From contig JALFIR010000006.1 of assembly GCA_022776215.1 (NCBI GenBank), forward strand, positions 49,439 to 113,438: DNA of 64,000 nucleotides, in the 5' to 3' direction. The notes beneath the pieces were generated by a model that saw nothing but the letters and a program-made list of their open reading frames with translations, was not told where the DNA came from and did no database searches. Position 1 is the stretch's first letter. Each line of letters opens with the position of its first letter. This DNA comes from Colivicinus sp022776215 (GTDB taxonomy: Bacteria > Bacillota_I > Bacilli_A > Erysipelotrichales > Erysipelotrichaceae). Position numbers and translations under genes: made by a program. Positions 49,920 to 57,378 of this stretch are shown one piece after another.

Positions 49920-51369
49920 TTTTAAGGGCATAAAGTTTAAGACCTGGCTATATTTTTTATTTTTTTCTTGTTTAATGCTGGTGCTATTAGGCTTTTTGTT
50001 GGTGGCTTTGATTAAGCCTTATTATCGTGAGAATCGTATTAAGATGATTGATACCCTTGTTTCGACAATTGAGAATGAGCTTTTGGTTAATAAGCCAAGT
50101 GAGGCGTCTATCTTAAAGACTGATAGGCTTGTGAATAATAATAATGTTTGTGCTATTATTTATAATCAAAATGGTAGAAGGGTTTATAGTGCTGATTCTT
50201 TGGGCGAGTTATGTGTTTTTGATGAGCCTATTAATATCAATGGTGATGATTTAGTTGTTTATGATGATGGTACTAAGCTTGTTGATAAATTGAATGAATA
50301 TAATGTGATAAGTGAGACTTTAACATCTCCTACTACGGATTTGGAGATGCTATTGTATGGTAAGAAGGTTTCTATTAATTTGGCTAATTATTATCTTTTG
50401 GTTAATGCACCATTAGAATTGCTTGATTCATATGTCGATTTTATTTTGAAACAATACTTGGTTTTAGCTATGTTTATAGTCGTCTTGGCTTTGATTGTTT
50501 CTTTCTTGTTGGCAAATAAGATTACTTCTCCGATTGTTAATATGCAAAAACAGGCTAGTAAACTAGCAGATGGCGATTATCATGTAAGTTTTAAGAGTGA
50601 TAAAGAGTCTTATAGTGAGATTAATGCGTTAGCTAGTACCCTTGATGATGCGACTGAGAAGCTTTCAAAGATTGATGAGCTTAGAAAGGATTTACTTGCG
50701 AATGTGTCTCATGATTTAAGGACACCGATTACTTTAATTAGGTCTTATGCGGAGATGATTAAGGATATTTCAGGTGATGATCCAATTAAGAGGGATCAAC
50801 ATTTGGATGTCATTATTGATGAGACAGAATATTTGACTAAGCTTATTAATGATATGCAAGAGTATTCAAAACTTCAGGCTGGTTTTATTAATTTGAATAA
50901 GTCTAATTTTGATATTGAGAAGTCTATTACAAATGTATGTAAACTGTTGTCTGGCTTAATGAAGGAAAAAAATATCACCCTAAAGAAGGATCTTAAGAGT
51001 GTAATTGTTTATGGTGATGAGACAAAGATATCGGAAGTGATATACAATTATCTTTCTAATGCGATTAAGCATTCGGATGAAAATTCGACTATTTATGTTT
51101 CTATTAGGGATAGTGTAGATAGCTTGTATTTTGAGGTTAAAGATGAGGGTGATGGTATAAGTGAGAAAGAACTTCCTTATATTTGGGATCGCTATTACAA
51201 GATTGATAAGAATTTTAGAAGGAATGAAAATTCAACTGGATTGGGTTTGGCTATTGCGAAGGCTATTTTAGAGGCTCATGGCGCTAAGTATGGCGTAGTT
51301 TCTAAAGTAGGTGAGGGGTCAACTTTCTATTTTGAGTTGTCAAAGGATTACGATGATGAGACAGAATGA
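49909..51369 (+). CDS. Membrane sensor histidine kinase
   Basis: This 486-residue kinase has TM1 (about 11-34), an extracellular domain of about 140 residues, TM2 (about 182-204), HAMP, and HisKA with His268 in NVSHDLRTP. The ATPase domain has an N box SNAIKHSDEN, DEGDGI and STGLGLAIAK. The start is TTG at 49909 with GAGG at 49891; the next Met lies inside TM1. It pairs with the upstream regulator. Its 3' end overlaps the methyltransferase gene by 17 bp. Confidence 0.9.
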   Translation: MRFNFKGIKFKTWLYFLFFSCLMLVLLGFLLVALIKPYYRENRIKMIDTLVSTIENELLVNKPSEASILKTDRLVNNNNVCAIIYNQNGRRVYSADSLGELCVFDEPININGDDLVVYDDGTKLVDKLNEYNVISETLTSPTTDLEMLLYGKKVSINLANYYLLVNAPLELLDSYVDFILKQYLVLAMFIVVLALIVSFLLANKITSPIVNMQKQASKLADGDYHVSFKSDKESYSEINALASTLDDATEKLSKIDELRKDLLANVSHDLRTPITLIRSYAEMIKDISGDDPIKRDQHLDVIIDETEYLTKLINDMQEYSKLQAGFINLNKSNFDIEKSITNVCKLLSGLMKEKNITLKKDLKSVIVYGDETKISEVIYNYLSNAIKHSDENSTIYVSIRDSVDSLYFEVKDEGDGISEKELPYIWDRYYKIDKNFRRNENSTGLGLAIAKAILEAHGAKYGVVSKVGEGSTFYFELSKDYDDETE

Positions 51370-52015
51370 TTATTTGAAATTTATTAATTATGAGATTGAA
51401 CAGGATTCTGAAATGTTTAAGGTTAATTCAGATACTGCGGCTTTGGGCATGTTTTTAGAGCCTTTAAAGAAGAAGACGGTTTTGGATTTGGGCACTAATA
51501 ATGGTGCTTTACTTTTGTATGCTCATTATCATAATGCGGGTCATTTGATTGGGGTGGATATTTTTAAGGAGCCACTTGAATTGGCAAATGATAATTTAAG
51601 AAGATATACAAATGATTATGAACTTATTAATTCAAGGATTCAGGATTTGGATATCGATCCTGTTGATGTAGTGATTTGTAATCCACCTTTCTTTGAGATG
51701 GGTAATGTAAGAAGTAATAAGTTTTATAAGACGGCGATGTTTGAGGAGACTTTGCCACTAGATGATATGTTTAAGGCTTTTAGGAAGAATATGAAGGATA
51801 ATGGTGAGGTTTATACTTTATATCCTGCGGAGAGATTTCCTGAGTTTTATAATATGTGTCTAAAGTATAAGCTTAAGATTATGAAGATTGCCTTTGTACA
51901 TGATGAGAATAGACCTTATGCGTCTAGGTTTGTGGCTAAGTTAAAGATTGGTCCAATGACTAAGCTTAAGGTGTTAAAACCAATTATGATTAAGAATGGA
52001 ATATTTGAGGTGTAG
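51353..52015 (+). CDS. TrmN6-like tRNA (adenine-N6) methyltransferase
   Basis: This 220-residue class I methyltransferase shows motif I VLDLGTNNGALL and the N6-adenine signature ICNPPFFEMG. This matches the TrmN6/YabB family, which methylates A37 of tRNA-Val in E. coli; the tRNA target here is inferred. Two ATGs are possible (51353, 51356), both served by AAAGGA at 51342-51347. It is the fourth gene of the dnaE unit and ends in a terminator. Confidence 0.83.
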   Translation: MMRQNDYLKFINYEIEQDSEMFKVNSDTAALGMFLEPLKKKTVLDLGTNNGALLLYAHYHNAGHLIGVDIFKEPLELANDNLRRYTNDYELINSRIQDLDIDPVDVVICNPPFFEMGNVRSNKFYKTAMFEETLPLDDMFKAFRKNMKDNGEVYTLYPAERFPEFYNMCLKYKLKIMKIAFVHDENRPYASRFVAKLKIGPMTKLKVLKPIMIKNGIFEV

Positions 52016-52036
52016 TGGTACACCTTTTTGTTTTTG
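52008..52036 (+). terminator. Terminator after trmN6-like gene
   Basis: Stem AGGTGTA/TACACCT with loop GTGG overlaps the stop codon and is followed by TTTTGTTTTTG. Confidence 0.8.
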
Positions 52037-52157
52037 AAATTCTTTTCAGAAAGTAAATCATCAAAGAATTAACCATTTTATACGGTTTTTGTAAGAATGT
52101 GTTAACCAAAAAAACGAGTTGATGAGTAAAGCACTTACAATTGAAAAAAATATCTTG

Positions 52158-52163
52158 TATAAT
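52158..52163 (+). promoter_or_regulatory. -10 box of the mgl operon
   Basis: TATAAT, preceded directly by TG, lies about 86 bp upstream of mglB. The -35 region (TTACAA, 52135-52140) is weak. The rest of 52037-52157 is AT-rich with no other feature seen. Confidence 0.6.
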
Positions 52164-52172
52164 TATATGCGA

Positions 52173-52186
52173 TGGAAGCGCTTGCA
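52173..52186 (+). promoter_or_regulatory. CcpA cre site in the mgl promoter
   Basis: TGGAAGCGCTTGCA is a perfect palindromic match to the cre pattern TGNAAGCGCTTNCA. It starts 10 bp after the -10, so bound CcpA would block transcription when preferred sugars are present. A local LacI/GalR-type repressor could recognise the same shape. Confidence 0.8.
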
Positions 52187-52248
52187 CAGACTTGGGGTGT
52201 ATAGAGCTTACAAAATTTAGGTACTAAAGGTACAAAAGAGGAGAACAA

Positions 52249-53355
52249 ATGAAAAAAATTTTAACTGTCTTACTTAGTATTGCAATGATCTTTACATTGG
52301 CTGCTTGTGGTGGTGGTAACGACGACAATGGTGGTGCTACTACTGGTGGTAGTGATGTAGAACAAGTTGCAGTATTCTGGTACACATTCGCTGATGACTA
52401 TTTGTCAACTGTACGTGCTGCTTTAAATAATGAATTTAAGGCTGCTGGTATTTCTTACAAGGACTATGATGGTAACGGTAACCAAACAGATCAAACAAAC
52501 CAAATCACTACTGCTTTAGCTGCTGGTGTTAAGGTGTTAGTTGTAAACCAAGTTGAATCTAACTCTGTTGATACTACTAAGGCTATCTTAGAAGCTGCTA
52601 AGGCTGCTGATGCAAAGGTTGTATTCTTCAATAGATCAATTTCTGCTGATGATGCTGAAGCTGAAGCATTATTAAATGAATATGGTTCTGCATTCGTTGG
52701 TACTGACTATGAACAAGCTGGTCACTACGAAGGTAAGATTATTGGTGATTACTTACTAGCTAACTATGATGCATTAGATCTAAACAAAGATGGTAAGATT
52801 TCTTACGTTATGTTAAAGGGTCAAGAAGGTAATACAGAAGCTATCGCTAGAACTCAATTCTCAGTTGAAGATGCAAACGCTATGTTAAAAGAAGCTGGCA
52901 AGCCTGAATTAGCTTACTATGATGAAAAGGCTACTACTCAATACTTAGTAGATGCTAACGGTACTTGGTCTCAAGAAGCTGCATTCAATCATTTAGAAAC
53001 AGTATTAGCTCAATATAACGAAGCTAACAACAATATGCCTGAATTAATCATCGCTAACAATGATGGTATGGCTCTAGGTGCTATCCAATCATTACAAGGC
53101 CATGGTTATAACGATGGTAATGGTACTACTATTCCAGTATTCGGTGTTGATGCTATCCAAGCTGCAAAAGACGCTATCGATGCTGGTAACATGACTGGTA
53201 CAGTAAAACAAGATGGTGAAGGTATGGCTAAGGTTGTTTGCTTAACTGCTAGCAATTTAATCGCTGGTGAAGCTCCAGTTACTAACATTCCTGCTGAATA
53301 CGAAGCAGTTGGTACATGGAGAGTTAACATTCCTTATTCAGCTTATACTAAATAA
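52249..53355 (+). CDS. mglB: Galactose/glucose-binding lipoprotein MglB
   Basis: This 368-residue lipoprotein has a signal peptide with lipobox LAAC (Cys20), a Gly/Asp/Asn linker and a type I periplasmic-binding fold. An EF-hand-like calcium loop, DLNKDGKISYVMLKGQ, is a hallmark of MglB, and IANNDGMALGA and FGVDAI are sugar-site segments. It captures galactose or glucose for MglAC. The ribosome binding site is AGAGGAG. A hairpin downstream should favour high expression of this gene over mglA and mglC. Confidence 0.93.
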   Translation: MKKILTVLLSIAMIFTLAACGGGNDDNGGATTGGSDVEQVAVFWYTFADDYLSTVRAALNNEFKAAGISYKDYDGNGNQTDQTNQITTALAAGVKVLVVNQVESNSVDTTKAILEAAKAADAKVVFFNRSISADDAEAEALLNEYGSAFVGTDYEQAGHYEGKIIGDYLLANYDALDLNKDGKISYVMLKGQEGNTEAIARTQFSVEDANAMLKEAGKPELAYYDEKATTQYLVDANGTWSQEAAFNHLETVLAQYNEANNNMPELIIANNDGMALGAIQSLQGHGYNDGNGTTIPVFGVDAIQAAKDAIDAGNMTGTVKQDGEGMAKVVCLTASNLIAGEAPVTNIPAEYEAVGTWRVNIPYSAYTK

Positions 53356-53378
53356 TTTAGCTTAACTGATTTTACTAA

Positions 53379-53403
53379 GTAGCCACGCTAACGGCGTGGC
53401 TAC
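53379..53403 (+). terminator. Hairpin between mglB and mglA
   Basis: A perfect 10-bp stem GTAGCCACGC/GCGTGGCTAC with a 5-nt loop. Only TATTATA follows, so it may act as an mRNA-stabilising or partial-termination hairpin. Confidence 0.6.
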
Positions 53404-53439
53404 TATTATATTTAACTAACATAAAGGGGACTAAATTTT

Positions 53440-54942
53440 ATGGCAAATGATGTATTGCTTAGAATGGAACATATCAGTAAGTCATTCCCAGGTGTTAAGG
53501 CACTAGATGATGTACAACTAACTGTTAAGGCAGGTACAGTACATGCTCTTATGGGTGAGAATGGTGCCGGGAAATCTACTTTGATGAAATGTTTATTCTC
53601 TGTTTACCACAAGGATAGCGGTCATATCTATCTAGAGGGTGAAGAAGTAGACTTTAAGGATTCCAAAGAAGCTTTGGAACACGGTGTAGCGATGGTACAC
53701 CAAGAACTTAATCAAGCTTTAAAAAGAAATGTAATGGATAACATGTGGCTAGGTCGTTATCCTAAGGTTGATGGCTTCCCACTATTTACAAGTGAGAAGA
53801 AAATGTATAAGGCCACAAAAGAAATTTTTGATCAATTGGAAGTTAATGTTGATCCTAAAACAGTTATGTCAACAATGCCTGTATCTCAAAGACAAATGGT
53901 CGAGATTGCTAAGGCAGTATCATATAATTCTAAAGTTATCGTATTTGATGAACCAACATCTTCTTTGACTGAAGTTGAGGTTGAACACTTATTTAAGATT
54001 ATCAATCAATTGAAGGCAAAGGGTTGTGGTATCATCTATATTTCTCATAAGATGGATGAAATCTTGAGAATTTCAGATGAAGTAACTATCATGCGTGATG
54101 GTAAATACATAACTACAAAAGACGCAAAAGATTTAACAACTAATGAAATTATTAAGTTGATGGTGGGTAGAGAGCTTACTAATGTATATCCAGTTAAGGA
54201 CAATGTTATTGGTGAACCTCTTCTTGAAGTAAAGGGTCTTACTGCTGAATATTCTAAATTAAAGGATGTTTCATTTAAGGCAAATAGAGGCGAGATCTTA
54301 GGCATTGCTGGACTTGATGCAAGTGGTCGTACAGAATTACTTGAAAATATCTTCGGTAATGCGACAAGAAAGAGTGGCGAGATTTATCTTGATGGTAAGC
54401 TTGTAAAGAATAAGAATCCTCGTGAATCAATTAAAAATGGTTTCGCTCTAGTTACAGAAGAAAGAAGAGCTACTGGTATCTTCGGTATCCGTGATATCCA
54501 AGCTAATACTTGTATTTCTTCGCTAGATAAGTATATGAATGGTCCATTCTTGAATGATAAGAAGATGTATGATGCTACACAGTGGGGTATTGACTCCCTA
54601 AAGACAAAGACTCCAAACCAAAAGACAAGAATTGAGTCTTTATCAGGTGGTAACCAACAGAAAGTTATTATCGCAAGATGGCTATTAACAGAGCCAGATG
54701 TTCTACTACTAGATGAACCAACAAGAGGTATCGACGTTGGTGCTAAGTATGAAATCTATGAATTGATTATTAATTTGGCTAAGCAAGGAAAATGTGTACT
54801 AATGGTATCTTCAGAAATGGCTGAACTATTAGGCGTATGCGATAGAATCTTGGTAATGAGTGGTGGTCGTTTAGCAGGTGAAGTTGATGCTAAGACTGCT
54901 ACACAGGAAGAGATTATGACTCTTGCTGCTAAATATGCATAA
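53440..54942 (+). CDS. mglA: Galactose ABC transporter ATP-binding protein MglA
   Basis: This 500-residue protein has two ABC ATPase domains. The first has GENGAGKST and VIVFDEPTSSLTE; the second has the degenerate P-loop GLDASGRTE, signature LSGGNQQKV and VLLLDEPTRGIDVG. It energises uptake through MglC. The ribosome binding site is AAAGGGG. Length and order match mglBAC operons. Confidence 0.95.
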   Translation: MANDVLLRMEHISKSFPGVKALDDVQLTVKAGTVHALMGENGAGKSTLMKCLFSVYHKDSGHIYLEGEEVDFKDSKEALEHGVAMVHQELNQALKRNVMDNMWLGRYPKVDGFPLFTSEKKMYKATKEIFDQLEVNVDPKTVMSTMPVSQRQMVEIAKAVSYNSKVIVFDEPTSSLTEVEVEHLFKIINQLKAKGCGIIYISHKMDEILRISDEVTIMRDGKYITTKDAKDLTTNEIIKLMVGRELTNVYPVKDNVIGEPLLEVKGLTAEYSKLKDVSFKANRGEILGIAGLDASGRTELLENIFGNATRKSGEIYLDGKLVKNKNPRESIKNGFALVTEERRATGIFGIRDIQANTCISSLDKYMNGPFLNDKKMYDATQWGIDSLKTKTPNQKTRIESLSGGNQQKVIIARWLLTEPDVLLLDEPTRGIDVGAKYEIYELIINLAKQGKCVLMVSSEMAELLGVCDRILVMSGGRLAGEVDAKTATQEEIMTLAAKYA

Positions 54943-54960
54943 ATTAGGGGGATGACACTA

Positions 54961-55986
54961 ATGTCTGAAAAGAATAACAAATTTGATTCTAAAAAGCTTG
55001 TAGACTTTTTATTCAACAATGCGATGTTCATTATCATTGCATTGGTAATTGTATATGTTGCGATTAAAAGACCTGCTTTCTTGGGCACTGCTTCAATCGT
55101 TAACGTAATCTCATTGACTGCATCTAAGCTTCCAATTGCTTTAGGTGTTGGTGGTTGTATTGTTTTGGCTGGTACCGATATTTCTGCTGGTAGAATTGTT
55201 GGTTTATCTGCTGTTGTTACTGCTTCATTATTGACTACATCTTCTAAGATTTGGCCAAATATGACACAAGCATTACCTATTCCAGTTGTATTATTGATTG
55301 TTGTTTTGATTGGTGCTGCTATTGGTTTCGTAAATGGTTTCTCTGTTGCGAAGTTTAGCTTACACCCATATATCGTTACATTATCAACTCAATTAATTAC
55401 TTATGGTATTATCCTTGTTTATATGATGTCTGGTACAAACAATGGTCAAACATTATCAGGTATGATTGAACCATATAAGAATTTGATTGCTGGTCCATTG
55501 TTCAAGATTGGTACAGTTGCTGTTCCTAAATATGTTCTATACTCATTAATCTTCTTAATTGTAATGTGGGTTATTTGGAACAAGACTGAATTTGGTAAGA
55601 ATATGTTCGCGGTAGGTTCTAACAAGACTGCTGCTGAAGTATCTGGTGTTAACGTTGAAAAGACAATCATCTTAGTATTCGTTCTTGCTGGTGTTATGTA
55701 TTCATTAGCCGGATTTATCGATGCTGCCAGAGTTGGTAGTGCTACTGCTAATACAGGTCTAAACTATGAAGCAGATGCAATTTCTGCTTGTGTAATCGGT
55801 GGTGTATCATTCGTTGGTGGTACTGGTAAGATTTCTGGATTATTTATCGGTGTTGTACTACTTCAATTAATTTTCGTTGCTCTTAACTTCTTAGCAGTAA
55901 ATCAAAATATGCTTTATATCATTAAGGGTTTAATTATTTTGATTGCTTGTGCTATTGATATGCGTAAATATCTAACTAAGAAATAA
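54961..55986 (+). CDS. mglC: Galactose ABC transporter permease MglC
   Basis: This 341-residue BPD_transp_2 permease has about ten helices and the family loops LAGTDISAGRIVGLSAV and GKNMFAVGSNKTAAEVSGV. The ATG at 54961 is preferred because TAGGGGG ends 9 nt before it, while the in-frame ATG at 54952 directly abuts that site. It shares 1 nt (TAATG) with the small membrane protein gene that follows. Confidence 0.93.
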   Translation: MSEKNNKFDSKKLVDFLFNNAMFIIIALVIVYVAIKRPAFLGTASIVNVISLTASKLPIALGVGGCIVLAGTDISAGRIVGLSAVVTASLLTTSSKIWPNMTQALPIPVVLLIVVLIGAAIGFVNGFSVAKFSLHPYIVTLSTQLITYGIILVYMMSGTNNGQTLSGMIEPYKNLIAGPLFKIGTVAVPKYVLYSLIFLIVMWVIWNKTEFGKNMFAVGSNKTAAEVSGVNVEKTIILVFVLAGVMYSLAGFIDAARVGSATANTGLNYEADAISACVIGGVSFVGGTGKISGLFIGVVLLQLIFVALNFLAVNQNMLYIIKGLIILIACAIDMRKYLTKK

Positions 55987-56378
55987 TGGAAGATAAGGAA
56001 ATTAAAAAAACCGAATCTAATAATAATGGCGAGCCTAATAGCTCGCCATTACAACTAAGAGGTCTTTATTCAAAAGTAAAGATTTCAGTAAAGACTCTTG
56101 ATAAGATTATCGGTGTATTATTTGTGGCAATCGTTATTTGTGTCGTTATTGGTTTGACTAATAATGGTTTCAAAGTAGATTTTAATTCTTTGGGTGGCTC
56201 TTATATTGAATCTAAGCGATATGAATATGGCGAGAAGGTTGAAGTAGATAATCCTACAAGAGAGGGTTATGAATTTGATTATTGGGCACTCGATGAAAAT
56301 TGTAATATTAGAGCTAATCTAGATACGATGATTGTTGATAGTGACTTTACCTTATATGCTTGTTGGTTAAAAAAATAA
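55986..56378 (+). CDS. Small membrane protein with InlB-type beta-grasp repeat
   Basis: This 130-residue protein has a polar cytoplasmic head (1-40), one TM helix (about 41-60) and one extracellular Listeria-Bacteroides repeat (Flg_new, about 66-128, with PTREGYEFDYWALD and the closing TLYACW). Such repeats normally occur in tandem in large surface proteins; a single copy on a TM stub is unusual. It is translationally coupled to mglC and ends at a terminator, so it may be an accessory part of the sugar transporter. A strong hairpin lies within its first codons. Function is unknown. Confidence 0.75.
   Translation: MEDKEIKKTESNNNGEPNSSPLQLRGLYSKVKISVKTLDKIIGVLFVAIVICVVIGLTNNGFKVDFNSLGGSYIESKRYEYGEKVEVDNPTREGYEFDYWALDENCNIRANLDTMIVDSDFTLYACWLKK
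56024..56051 (+). other. Strong hairpin inside the coding region
   Basis: A perfect 11-bp GC-rich stem, TAATGGCGAGC/GCTCGCCATTA, with a 6-nt loop lies 38 nt after the start codon. No U-tract follows. It could mark mglBAC 3' end processing or limit expression of the small gene. Confidence 0.65.
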
Positions 56379-56400
56379 ACGTGAGTTTATTTTTTTTATA
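56373..56400 (+). terminator. Terminator of the mgl operon
   Basis: Stem AAATAAAC/GTTTATTT with loop GTGA and a T-run. It overlaps the stop codon and runs into the degV promoter. Confidence 0.75.
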
Positions 56401-56403
56401 TAG

Positions 56404-56409
56404 TAATAT
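56404..56409 (+). promoter_or_regulatory. Possible -10 of leaderless degV promoter
   Basis: TAATAT ends 6 nt before ATG 56416; TATAGT (56399-56404) just upstream is an alternative. No ribosome binding site is present. Confidence 0.4.
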
Positions 56410-56415
56410 GTAGAT

Positions 56416-57264
56416 ATGTTAAAAATTATTACAGATAGTGCTAGTGATATTACATTAGCTCAAGCTAAAGAGCTTAACGTTGACATGATTTCTCTTAATG
56501 TGACTTTTGAAGGAAAGACATATAAGGAGGAAAAGGATATATCTAAAGAAGAGTTTTTTGATTTGTTGGTAAGTAGTCCATCTTTTCCAATCACTTCGCA
56601 ACCATCTCCTAGTGAGCTTATGGAAATATTAGAAGAAGCAAAAAAGAATAATGATGAGGTAATTGGTATTTTCTTGTCTTCTAAGATTTCAGGTACTTAT
56701 GATAATGCGGTTATGATCAAGAATATGGTTGAGATTGATAATTGTTATTTTATAGATTCTTTAAGTTGTTCATGTGGTGAAAGATATTTGGTTAACGAAG
56801 CTTGTAGGATGAGAGATGAAGGGGTTAGTTATAACGATATCGTTACTACATTAGAGGAACTAAAGACTAGAGTTAGGGTTATGGCTGGTGCTGATAATCT
56901 AGATTATTTAGCCAAAGGTGGTAGAGTCAATGTGGTTGCTCATAAGGTTGGTAACTTATTGAAATTTAAACCACTTGTTACTTTAGATGATGAAGGCAAA
57001 GTATCCTTGTTTTCAAAGCCAAGGGGTACTAAGAGCGCAATTGAGGAATTGGTTTTAAAGTTAGTTAATGAAAGATTAGATGAAAGATTTCCAATATGTG
57101 CCTTATATACACCTAGCATTGGTAATGCGTTAAAGTTGGTTGAAAAATTAGCTAATGTAGGCGTTGAAATTCATGAGTTTAATAAGCATATGATTGGTGC
57201 TGTTATTGGTTCTCATTTGGGTCCAAATAGCTTTGGTTTAGCTTATGTTGTAAAGAAGAAATAG
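56416..57264 (+). CDS. DegV-family fatty acid-binding protein
   Basis: This 282-residue protein has the DegV opening KIITDSASDI, the SQPSPSEL and SSKISGTYDNA lipid-head loops, and the C-terminal GAVIGSHLGPNSFGLAY. Firmicute members (FakB) hold fatty acids for phosphorylation by FakA kinase in membrane lipid recycling; no fakA is nearby. It is a single-gene unit. Confidence 0.9.
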   Translation: MLKIITDSASDITLAQAKELNVDMISLNVTFEGKTYKEEKDISKEEFFDLLVSSPSFPITSQPSPSELMEILEEAKKNNDEVIGIFLSSKISGTYDNAVMIKNMVEIDNCYFIDSLSCSCGERYLVNEACRMRDEGVSYNDIVTTLEELKTRVRVMAGADNLDYLAKGGRVNVVAHKVGNLLKFKPLVTLDDEGKVSLFSKPRGTKSAIEELVLKLVNERLDERFPICALYTPSIGNALKLVEKLANVGVEIHEFNKHMIGAVIGSHLGPNSFGLAYVVKKK

Positions 57265-57269
57265 AGCTT

Positions 57270-57285
57270 ATACAAAATTTTGTAT
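57270..57285. repeat. 16-bp palindrome between degV and pflB
   Basis: ATACAAAATTTTGTAT is a perfect palindrome about 17 bp upstream of the pflB -35. It may be an operator for pflB or the end signal of degV. Confidence 0.5.
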
Positions 57286-57301
57286 TCTTTGTGCATTTTT
57301 G

Positions 57302-57330
57302 TTGCTAAATTAGTGCAAAAATATTAGAAT
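57302..57330 (+). promoter_or_regulatory. pflB-pflA promoter
   Basis: TTGCTA (57302-57307), 17-bp spacer, TAGAAT (57325-57330). The leader then has a hairpin AACGAC/GTCGTT (57342-57357) and an AGAGGT ribosome binding site. Confidence 0.6.
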
Positions 57331-57378
57331 AAAGGACGTAAAACGACGAAGGTCGTTATAAATAAAGAAAGAGGTAGT

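Noticed and set aside
57285..57320. FNR- or Rex-type operator in the pfl region (TTTGTGC and GTGCAAA segments)
   Set aside because: The half-sites are not spaced or symmetric as those regulators require.
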